In this document: piece after piece, positions 38,504 through 46,522 of the stretch
Layout of the letters: each line of letters opens with the position of its first letter
Numbering within the stretch: the stretch's first letter is position 1
Source: Streptomyces albiflavescens
GTDB lineage: Bacteria; Actinomycetota; Actinomycetes; Streptomycetales; Streptomycetaceae
DNA: 56,279 bases
Direction: 5' to 3'
NCBI RefSeq assembly: GCF_014645835.1
Contig: NZ_BMMM01000002.1
Span: forward strand, 1 to 56,279
Notes under the pieces: model-generated
What the model saw: only the letters and a program-made list of their open reading frames with translations
Told to the model about the DNA's origin: nothing
The model's database searches: none
Translations under genes and position numbers: made by a program

Positions 38504-38514
38504 CATTCGGGGTC

Positions 38515-39438
38515 ATGGCTACTGAGCAGAAGAAATGGAACGTAAGCGACATCCCTGACCTGACCGGCCGCACGGCCGTCGTCACCGGTGCCAACAGCGG
38601 GCTCGGCATCGCCACCGTCGACGCGCTGGCCCGTGCGGGTGCGCATGTGGTGCTTGCCGTGCGGGACCCCAAGCGCGGCGAGGCCGCCGCGGCCACGGTG
38701 CAGGGACGGGGGAGCGTCGAGGTGCGCCGCCTGGACCTGGCCGACCTCGCCTCCGTGCGCGAGTTCGCCGCCGGCTGGCAGGGCGACCTGGACCTGCTGA
38801 TCAACAACGCCGGCGTCATGAACATCCCCGAGGCCAGCACCAAGGACGGCTTCGAGATGCAGTTCGGCACCAACCATCTGGGGCACTTCGCCCTGACCAA
38901 CCTGCTGCTGCCGCACGTCACCGACCGCGTCGTGACCGTGTCGTCGGGCGCGCACAAGATGCCGGGCAGCCCGTACATCCACTTCGACAACCTGAACCTG
39001 ACCGGCGAGTACGCCCCCATGACCGCTTACAGCCAGTCCAAGCTGGCCAACCTGCTGTTCACGCTGGAGCTGCAGCGCCGCCTCGCCGAGGCCGGCTCCC
39101 CGGTGCGCGCTCTCGCCGCCCACCCCGGCTGGGCCGCCACCAACCTCCAGAGCCACGACGGCAGCGCCCTGCGCCGCGTGTTCATGCGCGTGGGCAACCG
39201 CGTCTTCGCCCAGGACAACAAGGCCGGCGCCCTGCCCACGCTGTACGCCGCGGTCCAGGACCTCCCCGGCGCGAGCTACCTCGGCCCCGACGGCTTCGGC
39301 GAGATGCGTGGCGGCCCGACGCTGGTCGGCCGCTCGGCCGCGGCCGGCGACCCCGCCTCGGCGCGCCGCCTCTGGACGGCCTCCGAGGAACTGACCGGCG
39401 TCATGTTCCCCGAACTGGCCGTATCCGTACGGAGTTAG
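38515..39438 (+). CDS. Short-chain dehydrogenase/reductase
   Basis: 307 aa. The Rossmann cofactor motif is TAVVTGANSGLGIATVDALA, then LDLLINNAGVM (NNAG). The active site is Ser in VTVSSGAHKM with Y-x-x-x-K in TAYSQSKLANLLFTLEL. It resembles retinol-dehydrogenase/WW-domain-oxidoreductase-like SDRs, which use NAD(P)H on aldehydes, ketones or lipophilic alcohols. It is probably controlled by the divergent TetR. The stop TAG merges into AGGGCCTGTCCGGC, which resembles the end of a Streptomyces insertion element. Confidence 0.92.
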   Translation: MATEQKKWNVSDIPDLTGRTAVVTGANSGLGIATVDALARAGAHVVLAVRDPKRGEAAAATVQGRGSVEVRRLDLADLASVREFAAGWQGDLDLLINNAGVMNIPEASTKDGFEMQFGTNHLGHFALTNLLLPHVTDRVVTVSSGAHKMPGSPYIHFDNLNLTGEYAPMTAYSQSKLANLLFTLELQRRLAEAGSPVRALAAHPGWAATNLQSHDGSALRRVFMRVGNRVFAQDNKAGALPTLYAAVQDLPGASYLGPDGFGEMRGGPTLVGRSAAAGDPASARRLWTASEELTGVMFPELAVSVRS

Positions 39439-39464
39439 GGCCTGTCCGGCGGGGAGACGCGCGG

Positions 39465-40445
39465 TCAGCCCCGAGCCGCCTTCGGATGCAGCCGCACCCA
39501 GCCCGCCCAGGCCGACGTGATCATGTCCTGGACGTCGTACTTGGCCTTCCAGTCCAGTTCGGTGGCGATGCGGTCGGCGGAGGCGACGACGCGGGCCGGG
39601 TCGCCGGGGCGGCGGGGGGTGGTGACCGGGGGGCGGTCGTAGCCGGTGAGGGCGTTGATGCGGTCGATCATCTCGCGGACGGAGACGCCTTCGCCGCGGC
39701 CGATGTTGAGCGTGAAGTTGCTGCCGGGGGACGCCTGAAGGGCGCGGGCAGCGGTCACGTGGGCCTCGGCCAGGTCGACCACATGGATGTAGTCGCGGAC
39801 GCACGTTCCGTCGGGGGTGGGGTAGTCGTCGCCGAAGATGCGCGGGGGCGCGTTCTCCGTGAGCTTTTCGAAGACCATGGGGATGAGGTTGAAGACGCCC
39901 ACGTCGGCCAGTTCCGGGGACGCCGCTCCCGCCACGTTGAAGTAGCGGAGGGAAGCGGTGGACAGGCCCGTGGCGCGGCCCGTCGCGCGGACCAGCCACT
40001 CGCCCGCCAGCTTCGTCTCGCCGTACGGGCTCATCGGCACGCACGGCGTCTCCTCCGTCACCAGATTCACGTCCGGCATGCCGTACACCGCCGCGGACGA
40101 CGAGAAGACGAACGAGCCGACCTCCGCGGCCGTCACCGCTTCCAGCAGCACCCGCAGGCCCTCGACGTTCTCCCGGTAGTAGTGCAGCGGGAGCTCCATC
40201 GACTCGCCGACCTGCTTCTTCGCCGCCAGATGCACGACACCGGTGACGGAGCGCTCGGTGAGGGTCCGGGACACCAGCTCGCCGTCCAGGACCGAGCCGA
40301 CGACCAGCGGGACATCGGCGGGTACCCGGTCCGCGATCCCCGTGGACAAGTCGTCGTAGACCACGGCCTGTTCGCCCGCGTCGAGCATCGCGCGGACGAC
40401 GTGCGCCCCGATGTAGCCGGCGCCGCCGGTGATCAGCCAGGTCAT
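39465..40445 (-). CDS. galE: UDP-glucose 4-epimerase
   Basis: 326 aa. NAD-binding WLITGGAGYIGAHVVRAML, then VVHLAAKKQVGESMELPLHYYRENV, the catalytic Ser region FVFSSSAAVYG and the Y-x-x-x-K in SPYGETKLAGEW, then LRYFNVAGA and DGTCVRDYIHVVDLA. These are diagnostic of GalE, which interconverts UDP-glucose and UDP-galactose (or the N-acetyl forms). In this locus it probably supplies UDP-Gal or UDP-GalNAc for the wall polymer. ATG with GAGGGGAC upstream. It follows the GT2 gene on the same strand with a 56-bp gap. Confidence 0.95.
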   Translation of the reverse strand: MTWLITGGAGYIGAHVVRAMLDAGEQAVVYDDLSTGIADRVPADVPLVVGSVLDGELVSRTLTERSVTGVVHLAAKKQVGESMELPLHYYRENVEGLRVLLEAVTAAEVGSFVFSSSAAVYGMPDVNLVTEETPCVPMSPYGETKLAGEWLVRATGRATGLSTASLRYFNVAGAASPELADVGVFNLIPMVFEKLTENAPPRIFGDDYPTPDGTCVRDYIHVVDLAEAHVTAARALQASPGSNFTLNIGRGEGVSVREMIDRINALTGYDRPPVTTPRRPGDPARVVASADRIATELDWKAKYDVQDMITSAWAGWVRLHPKAARG

Positions 40446-40501
40446 GTGCGGACGTCCCCTCGTCAGTGAGCCGTGGTGTGCGTGTGTCGTGCGGTCGCGT
40501 A

Positions 40502-42097
40502 TCAGTGAACCAGGCGTTTGAGGCGGCGGTGTACTACATCGGTCAAACCTCGCCATCCGGACGCCGTGCGCAGCGCCAGCGCCCCCGCGTGCGTGCGGTA
40601 CGGCTGTACGAGCAGGACGCCGCGGCGGGTGTCCGGGACCGCGCGGCGGCGCAGCAGGCCGGGGCCCGCGAGCGGGTGCGCCGTGGCCTCCCGGCTGCTG
40701 CCGTCGCGGAAGCGGAGCTCCAGCCGGAGGTCCCACGTTCCCGCGCCCAGCGCCGCCAGGTCCACCGGTGTCTCCGCCGTCCAGACGTCGCCGTACCGGT
40801 CCGGCAGGAAGTTCACCTCGCGGCGCAGTCCCACGCTGCCCTCCTCCCGGTGCACGAACCTCACGTCCACCGACGCCGGACCGGCTTCCGCGATCCGCCC
40901 GTACAGCTCGTGCAGACGCAACCGCAGCCGGGTGCCACGCGCGCGTGGCCGCAGTTCGGCGTCGACTGCGGCCGGCAGCAGGCGGGCCGGGCGCGTCAGG
41001 AAGTGGTCCAGCGTGACCTGAGGGAGGTCGTCCGACCAGATGGGTGTGGTGTCGGAGGCGCGGGCGTACGGCGGGAGCAGCCGGGCCGGGCGGGCCGCCA
41101 GCTCCTTGAGGCGGGGCAGGTCGCGGGGGGTGGGGGAGGCCAGCACGACGCGGGCGACGAGGCGGCCGGGGGCGGTCGGGTCGACGGCGAAGTCGGTCGC
41201 GTCGAAGGACGAGAGATACGCGCGCGTGAGCTCCCACCAGGTGCGCCGGTACTCCGGGTCGCGCAGTTCGAGTTCGCGCGTGTACATCCGCAGCTCGTGG
41301 TCGAGGAACTTGGCGTGCACCGCCCGCGCGAGCCCCTTCTCGCCCGCGCCGAGCAGGATCTCGTACGCGGCCCGGTTCGCCTCGGTCCTGGCCCGCCAGT
41401 TGGCGATGTCCGCGCGGTCGAGCGAGATCGAGAGGTGAGCGGCCTCGCGCCGTACGTGCCAGACGTACACCGTGTCCGGGACGAGCGCGATACGTGGCCC
41501 GACGGCCAGCACGCGCGCGGTGAACACGAAGTCCTCGTAGCGGAAGCGGCCTTCGGGGAAGCGGATCCCGTGCTCGCGCAGGAAGTCGGTGCGGTACAGC
41601 TTGTTGACGCAGAGCGTGTCGCGCACCAGGCGTGTGCGCCGCGCGGGGTGGGAGACGAGGGCGGGCTTCGCGTAGAGCGCGCGCTCCCAGGGGACCTCGC
41701 GGCCGGAGGGCAGCTCACGGCGCACGCACAGACCGGCCGCGACCTGGGTGCGCTGCCCGTCCGCTGCCGCGAGCAACGCGTCCACCGCGCCGGGCGGCAG
41801 CACGTCGTCGCTGTCCAGGAACATCACGTACGGGGCTGTCGCCGCGTCGATTCCGTCGTTGCGGGGGCTGCCGCAGCCGCCGCTGTTGACCGCGCGGCGG
41901 ATCACTCTCAGGCGCGGCTCGGCGGCGGCGAGGCCGTCGAGGAGGGCCGCGCTGCCGTCCGTCGAGCAGTCGTCCACGGCGATCACCTCGCGGACGGCCG
42001 GGCCCTGCGCGAGCGCCGAGCGCACCGCCTCCGTCACGTGGGCGGCGTCGTTGTACCCGATGACGACCACACTGACCTGGACGTGCTGAGTGTTCAT
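40502..42097 (-). CDS. GT2 family glycosyltransferase, stand-alone
   Basis: 531 aa. The GT2 domain shows VSVVVIGYNDAAHVTEAVRSAL, AVDDCSTDGS, NSGGCGSPRNDG, VMFLDSDDVL and the base motif RYEDFVFTARVLA. The NSGGCG-x-PRN variant is shared only with the 29830 gene, so the two look like paralogues. The second half (about residues 330-520) is beta-rich and matches the linker region of that gene, but the TagF domain is absent. ATG 42097 lacks a good ribosome site. Upstream of galE on the same strand; probably adds a sugar to the same polymer. Confidence 0.9.
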   Translation of the reverse strand: MNTQHVQVSVVVIGYNDAAHVTEAVRSALAQGPAVREVIAVDDCSTDGSAALLDGLAAAEPRLRVIRRAVNSGGCGSPRNDGIDAATAPYVMFLDSDDVLPPGAVDALLAAADGQRTQVAAGLCVRRELPSGREVPWERALYAKPALVSHPARRTRLVRDTLCVNKLYRTDFLREHGIRFPEGRFRYEDFVFTARVLAVGPRIALVPDTVYVWHVRREAAHLSISLDRADIANWRARTEANRAAYEILLGAGEKGLARAVHAKFLDHELRMYTRELELRDPEYRRTWWELTRAYLSSFDATDFAVDPTAPGRLVARVVLASPTPRDLPRLKELAARPARLLPPYARASDTTPIWSDDLPQVTLDHFLTRPARLLPAAVDAELRPRARGTRLRLRLHELYGRIAEAGPASVDVRFVHREEGSVGLRREVNFLPDRYGDVWTAETPVDLAALGAGTWDLRLELRFRDGSSREATAHPLAGPGLLRRRAVPDTRRGVLLVQPYRTHAGALALRTASGWRGLTDVVHRRLKRLVH

Positions 42098-42152
42098 GGG
42101 ATCCACGGGCCGAAACGGTAGGTGTTGCGAGTAATTTTCCGTTAAGAGGCAC

Positions 42153-43433
42153 TTAGTGTCTCGTGCGGAAGGCGGCATGAATCGGGTGCGCGTTCCGTGG
42201 CGGCTTGTCGGATGTGGCCCGGTCTGCCGTATTTGCCATGGCCATGGGAAGGCCCGACCGCCACAGCCGCGCGAACGAGAGCCCCGCGGCCGTCGCCAGC
42301 AGACCGTTGCGTACGAGCATCAGCAGGCAGCCCGTCCAGGTGCTGTGGGCGACTTCCCTGTAGAGGCCGGGGTACGCCACCGAACTGACGGCCGTCGCCG
42401 CCACGATCAGCGCGGCCACCGGGCGCTGTGTGGTGTGCCGCGAGGTCAGGCACACGGCGGACAGGCCGAGCAGCCACACCATGTACTGGGGGCTGATCAC
42501 CCGGCTCGTCACCGTGAACAGCAGCACGGCCGCGAGCGCCGCGTCGTAGGCGGTCGCCGCCGTCCAGCGCCGCGCCCGCACCCGCCACAGCAGCAGGAGC
42601 CCGAACGCGGCGACCGTGAGGGCCAGCGAGACCGCGGCCACCGCGGAGACGTACGGACCCACGAACTCCAACGCTCCGTACTGGTAGCGCACCGTGCCCG
42701 GCCACCCGGCGCGGTGCGCGAAGCCCAGGACCGTGCCCCCGAGCGACTCGATCTGCACGCCCCGGCCGCCCTGCTGGTGCAGGAAGTCGAAAGGGTCGCT
42801 GAAGACGGCGGTCAGCAGGGCGAGCAGTGCGACCGCCGTGATCACCGCCGACGCCCAGACCTCCCGGGTCGTACGGCCCCGGGGGATCCCGATCAGCGTC
42901 AGCGCGGGCCAGACCTTCACCAATGCCCCCAGCGCGGCGAACGCGCCGCACGCGCGCGTGGAGCGCGACAACGTCAACAGTGAGATGACGGCGAAGGCGG
43001 TGGCCTGGACGTCGTACCGGGCGAGCGGGATGTGCAGGAGCAGGGGGAGGCCGCATGTCCACAGGGCGGCGCCGCCCAGGCTGCGCCCGGGCCGCCGCCC
43101 CGCGCGCGTGAGGGCGTAGGTGATTCCGGCGTCCGCGAGGAGCGTGAGCGTCACGAACGCCGTGAAGTACGTCAGCGTCGGCAGCAGGGCGGGTGCGAGC
43201 AGCACCGGGCCCGCGCCCGGCGGGTACTGCCACAGGCGGTCGCCGACCGGAAACGCGCCCTGCGACAGGACGCCGTACCAGTGGAAGTAGAGGTGCTCCA
43301 CCTCGCGCGAGACCCCGCCCCGGCCGAGCGCGGCGAGGCCGTCGTGGGCGAGCAGCCACAGCATCAGGGAGCGGGTGGCGAGCCAGGCGGCGGCGAGGGC
43401 AAGCGGGCGGTGGGGTCTCTTCAAGGCGCTCAT
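42153..43433 (-). CDS. GT87/DUF2029-like polytopic glycosyltransferase
   Basis: 426 aa with about ten transmembrane helices. Features include FHWYGVLSQGAFPVGDRLWQYPPGAGPVLLAPALL, ARYDVQATAFAVISLLTL, LGALVKVWPALTLIGI and SRVISPQYMVWLLGL. The Q-Y-P-P region and VKVWPAL/SPQY motifs are those of GT87 mannosyltransferases (polyprenyl-phosphate-mannose dependent), which extend lipomannan or related lipid-linked glycans outside the membrane in actinobacteria. ATG 43433 is preferred to an adjacent TTG. It is divergent from the GT39-like gene. Confidence 0.85.
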   Translation of the reverse strand: MSALKRPHRPLALAAAWLATRSLMLWLLAHDGLAALGRGGVSREVEHLYFHWYGVLSQGAFPVGDRLWQYPPGAGPVLLAPALLPTLTYFTAFVTLTLLADAGITYALTRAGRRPGRSLGGAALWTCGLPLLLHIPLARYDVQATAFAVISLLTLSRSTRACGAFAALGALVKVWPALTLIGIPRGRTTREVWASAVITAVALLALLTAVFSDPFDFLHQQGGRGVQIESLGGTVLGFAHRAGWPGTVRYQYGALEFVGPYVSAVAAVSLALTVAAFGLLLLWRVRARRWTAATAYDAALAAVLLFTVTSRVISPQYMVWLLGLSAVCLTSRHTTQRPVAALIVAATAVSSVAYPGLYREVAHSTWTGCLLMLVRNGLLATAAGLSFARLWRSGLPMAMANTADRATSDKPPRNAHPIHAAFRTRH

Positions 43434-43526
43434 CAAGCCCGGATCGTAAGCCGCATGGATGGGTCATGGCAGTTGATACGCCGTCAATCACCATCAAACG
43501 TTGGGTAATAGCAAAAAATCGGTCGC

Positions 43527-45092
43527 ATGGAGAGGGCGTGGGTGAGGTGGTCCGGGGCCGGGCGCGCGGGAGCGGCAGCCGTCCTGCTGCCCATGTCCGC
43601 CATGCTGGCGATCGGGCTCTGGGGGCTCGACCGCGGCGGCATGTGGCGGGACGAGGCGGTGACGTTCCAGGTCGCGCGGCGCTCGGTGCCGCAGATCTGG
43701 CAGCTGCTGCACTCCGTCGACGCGGTGCACGGCCTGTACTACCTCCTGATGCACCTCGCCCTCGCCCCGCACCCCGGCGAGGTCGCCCTCCGGCTCCCCT
43801 CGGTCTGCGCCGCCGCCACCACCGCGGGCCTCGTCGCGGCCCTCGGCGTCTGCCTGTGCCGCCCGCGGGTCGGCCTGTGGGCGGGGCTGCTCTACGCCGT
43901 CACGCCCATGGCCGGGCACTTCGCGCAGGAGGGCCGGTCCTACGCGCTCGTCGCGGCGGGAGTGGCGGGCGCGACCGTGCTGTTGGTGCGGGCCATGGGG
44001 ATGCCCCCTGTTCGGGCGAAGCCGAGATCTCGGGAGAGCGTGGGGGACTGGTGGGCGTACGCAGGGGTGGTCGCCGTCACGTGTCTGCTGCATGAGCTGG
44101 CAGTGCTTCTGCTGCTCGCGCACGCCGGGACGCTGGCGCTCGTGCGGGTGCCGGCGCGGGTGTGGTGGCGGTGGGGGTGCGCGGCGGGCGCCGCGGTCCT
44201 GGGGCTGGTGCCGCTCGTCCTTGTCTCGCGAGGGCAGTCGGCGCAGGTCGCGTGGCTGCCGCGGCCCGGTGCCGGGAGCGTGGAGCGACTGCTGGCGGCG
44301 TTCACGGGGTCGACGCTGCTGGTGGTCGTGCCGTATCTGGTCCTCGTCGCCCTCGCCGTGCGGCCGCCGCTCGTGCGCCGGGGCGAACTGTCGCTCCCGG
44401 CGGTCGCCCTGCCGCTGATGGTGGTCCCGCCGGCGGTGCTGATGACCGTCTCGCAGTTCTGGCCGCTCTACGACGACCGGTATGTGCTGTACGCCCTCTC
44501 CGGGGCGCCCCTGCTCGCCGCGGCGGGCGCCGAACGGCTGGTGGGTCTGATGCCCCGGCTGCGCCTCACCGTCCCCACCGGACCCCGCATCACCCTCACC
44601 GGCGTCTTGACCATCACCTTCGCCTTCGCCGTCCAGCTCCCCCTCCTCCGCCAGGACCGCACCGCCGACCACCGCGCCGACAACCTCGCCGCCGTCTCCG
44701 CCACCGCCCACAGCGAACTGCGCCCGGGCGACCCGGTGTTGTTCCTGCCGTCGATCGTGCGGCGGTCGGCGCTGGCGTATCCGAAGGGCTTCCGCGGGAT
44801 CCGGGACGTCGCGCTCAGCGCGCCGGGGCCGGCGTCCGGAACGCTCTACGGGCTGGAGGCGGACCCGGGAGAACTGCGCCGCCGCCTGGCCCGGCTCGAC
44901 CGGGTGTGGGTGGTCGCCGAGCCCTTCGCGCTGCGCCCGACCTGGTATCCGGCCAGCCCGACCGAGCAGGTCAAACTCGCCGTGGTCGACGAGGAGTTCG
45001 TACCCCTGGAAGAGGTCGCACGAAAGGGCGTGACCATGCGCCTGTATGTGCGCAGGGCGCCCGTACAGGGGATGCGATGGGCGATCGACTAG
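43527..45092 (+). CDS. GT39-like polytopic glycosyltransferase
   Basis: 521 aa with about ten transmembrane helices and a soluble C-terminal domain of ~130 residues. The first periplasmic loop has GMWRDEAVTFQVARRSVPQIW, the D-E motif of GT-C enzymes using polyprenyl-phosphate sugars. YDDRYVLYALSG is also typical. ATG 43527 is used; GTG 43542, preceded by GGAGAGG, is possible. A 51-bp dispersed repeat is carried in frame (43997-44047), adding MGMPPVRAKPRSRESVGD between two helices. The TAG stop is formed by the TA flank plus the first G of element B. Confidence 0.85.
   Translation: MERAWVRWSGAGRAGAAAVLLPMSAMLAIGLWGLDRGGMWRDEAVTFQVARRSVPQIWQLLHSVDAVHGLYYLLMHLALAPHPGEVALRLPSVCAAATTAGLVAALGVCLCRPRVGLWAGLLYAVTPMAGHFAQEGRSYALVAAGVAGATVLLVRAMGMPPVRAKPRSRESVGDWWAYAGVVAVTCLLHELAVLLLLAHAGTLALVRVPARVWWRWGCAAGAAVLGLVPLVLVSRGQSAQVAWLPRPGAGSVERLLAAFTGSTLLVVVPYLVLVALAVRPPLVRRGELSLPAVALPLMVVPPAVLMTVSQFWPLYDDRYVLYALSGAPLLAAAGAERLVGLMPRLRLTVPTGPRITLTGVLTITFAFAVQLPLLRQDRTADHRADNLAAVSATAHSELRPGDPVLFLPSIVRRSALAYPKGFRGIRDVALSAPGPASGTLYGLEADPGELRRRLARLDRVWVVAEPFALRPTWYPASPTEQVKLAVVDEEFVPLEEVARKGVTMRLYVRRAPVQGMRWAID
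43997..44047 (+). repeat. Dispersed hairpin repeat inserted in frame in the GT39-like gene
   Basis: GGGGATGCCCCC, then CGGGCGAAGCCGAG, then GAGAGCGTGGGGGA. It shares the GCGAAGCCGAG and GTGGGGGA parts with copies at 45172-45210 and (minus strand) 16222-16252, and is looser at 37482-37511. At 51 bp it keeps the reading frame and encodes a charged loop. Confidence 0.65.
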
Positions 45093-45292
45093 GGGGTTTC
45101 TGATGGATCTCCGTGGAAGAAGGAGCGGCGTTCGGTGCGTGCTCTCGGCGTGCCGGGCGGAAGTCCTCGATGGGGGTCCCCCCGCGCGAGCGAAGCCGAG
45201 CGTGGGGGAGGAGCTACTAGGGCTTTTGTCCGGTGCGGCGAGAGTGCGTGCCGGGCGTCGCGACGCCGCGGAGATCCATCAGAAACCCCCTA
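45090..45292. mobile_element. MITE-like hairpin element B (199 bp, TA flanks)
   Basis: Element 45092-45290 is bounded by TA at 45090-45091 and 45291-45292. Its ends are perfect 22-bp inverted repeats (45092-45113 and 45269-45290) beginning GGGGGTTTCTGATGG. The interior arms (about 45123-45165 and 45215-45260) pair imperfectly around a nested GC hairpin. No transposase. The core matches element A. It fills the whole gap between the convergent GT39-like and ohrR genes. Confidence 0.8.
45172..45210 (+). repeat. Short hairpin repeat at the apex of element B
   Basis: GGGGGTCCCCCC, then GCGAGCGAAGCCGAG, then CGTGGGGGAG. It forms the tip of the long hairpin of element B and is a member of the dispersed family also at 43997-44047. 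Confidence 0.7.
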
Positions 45293-45868
45293 AACGCAGC
45301 CGGGCGTCTCCTCCAGTGCCGCCTCGTCCAGTGCCGCCGTCAGGCGGTCGAGGCGGGCCCGGAGGTCGCGGATCTCGTCGAGGTCGGCGCCCGTCGCCGC
45401 GGCGATCCGGCGCGGCACGTGCACCGCGCGCTCGCGCAGGGCGACGCCCTCGTCGGTGAGATGGACGTGCACGGAGCGCTCGTCGCGGGCGTTGCGCTCA
45501 CGCCGTACGAGGCCGGCCGCCTCCAGGCGCTTGAGCAGCGGCGACAGCGTTCCGGAGTCGAGCCGCAGGTGCTCGCCGACCTTCTTGACGGGCAGCTCGC
45601 CGTGCTCCCACAGCACCAGCATCACCAGGTACTGGGGGTAGGTGAGCCCCAGGTCCTTGAGGATCACGCGGTAGACGCCGCCGAAAGCGCGCGAGGCGGC
45701 GTTCAGCGAGAAGCAGATCTGCTGGTCGAGACGGAGGTAGTCCCCGTCGGAGGGGGTGGGCGGCGCGGAGGGCGCGGAGGGCGCGGAGGGCGCGGACGGC
45801 GCAGAGGGCGCGAAGGGGGTGGGTGGCGCCGACGGGGCCTCGGGGCTCGGGGTGGGCATGGCGGTCAT
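45290..45868 (-). CDS. ohrR: OhrR, MarR-family organic-peroxide sensor
   Basis: 192 aa. After an N-terminal Pro/Ser/Ala extension with SAP repeats (about residues 7-40), [16 protein letters not shown] carries the conserved peroxidatic Cys (C52). The winged helix follows ([50 protein letters not shown] and [13 protein letters not shown]). OhrR represses ohr until its Cys is oxidised by organic hydroperoxide. ATG 45868 (or 45859) follows TGGAG. The SAP extension is unusual for OhrR and comes from 9-bp tandem repeats. The TAG stop shares its last base with element B. Confidence 0.93.
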   Translation of the reverse strand: MTAMPTPSPEAPSAPPTPFAPSAPSAPSAPSAPSAPPTPSDGDYLRLDQQICFSLNAASRAFGGVYRVILKDLGLTYPQYLVMLVLWEHGELPVKKVGEHLRLDSGTLSPLLKRLEAAGLVRRERNARDERSVHVHLTDEGVALRERAVHVPRRIAAATGADLDEIRDLRARLDRLTAALDEAALEETPGCV

Positions 45869-45904
45869 GGCTCCAGGATAGCTCTTGCGAGCCATTAAGT
45901 TGTG

Positions 45905-45919
45905 CGCAATTGAATTGCG
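45905..45919. promoter_or_regulatory. OhrR operator palindrome
   Basis: CGCAATT-G-AATTGCG is a perfect 7-bp inverted repeat between divergent ohrR and ohr. It contains the CAATT-x-AATTG core of known OhrR boxes, so OhrR should bind here and repress both genes. Confidence 0.8.
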
Positions 45920-45992
45920 TGCTCTAATTGAGGTCGTGAGGCGGTCGGACCGGCCGCCCCGGCAGGACTTTGACTTGAGAGGGACGGTTTCC

Positions 45993-46406
<414 letters not shown>

Positions 46407-46425
46407 TTCCGGTCGTCGTGAACCA

Positions 46426-46468
46426 CGCTCAGTGCCCCGCACCCGTAAGGGGTGCGGGGCACTGAGCG
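46426..46468. terminator. 19-bp perfect hairpin between ohr and a convergent gene
   Basis: 46426-46444 pairs without mismatch with 46450-46468 around GTAAG. There is no U tract. Placed 20 bp past ohr and 54 bp before the stop of the convergent membrane-protein gene, it probably terminates both. Confidence 0.85.
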
Positions 46469-46522
46469 ATGGCGGCGCTGAGCGATCGGCCCTCACCGAC
46501 CCGCAGTGGCCGAACGACGTTT

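Noticed and set aside
40000..41237. Longer GalE form starting near 41237
   Set aside because: The added sequence is an antisense-like Arg/Pro/Gly-rich translation inside the GT2 gene; ATG 40445 has a good ribosome site and the Rossmann motif follows at once.
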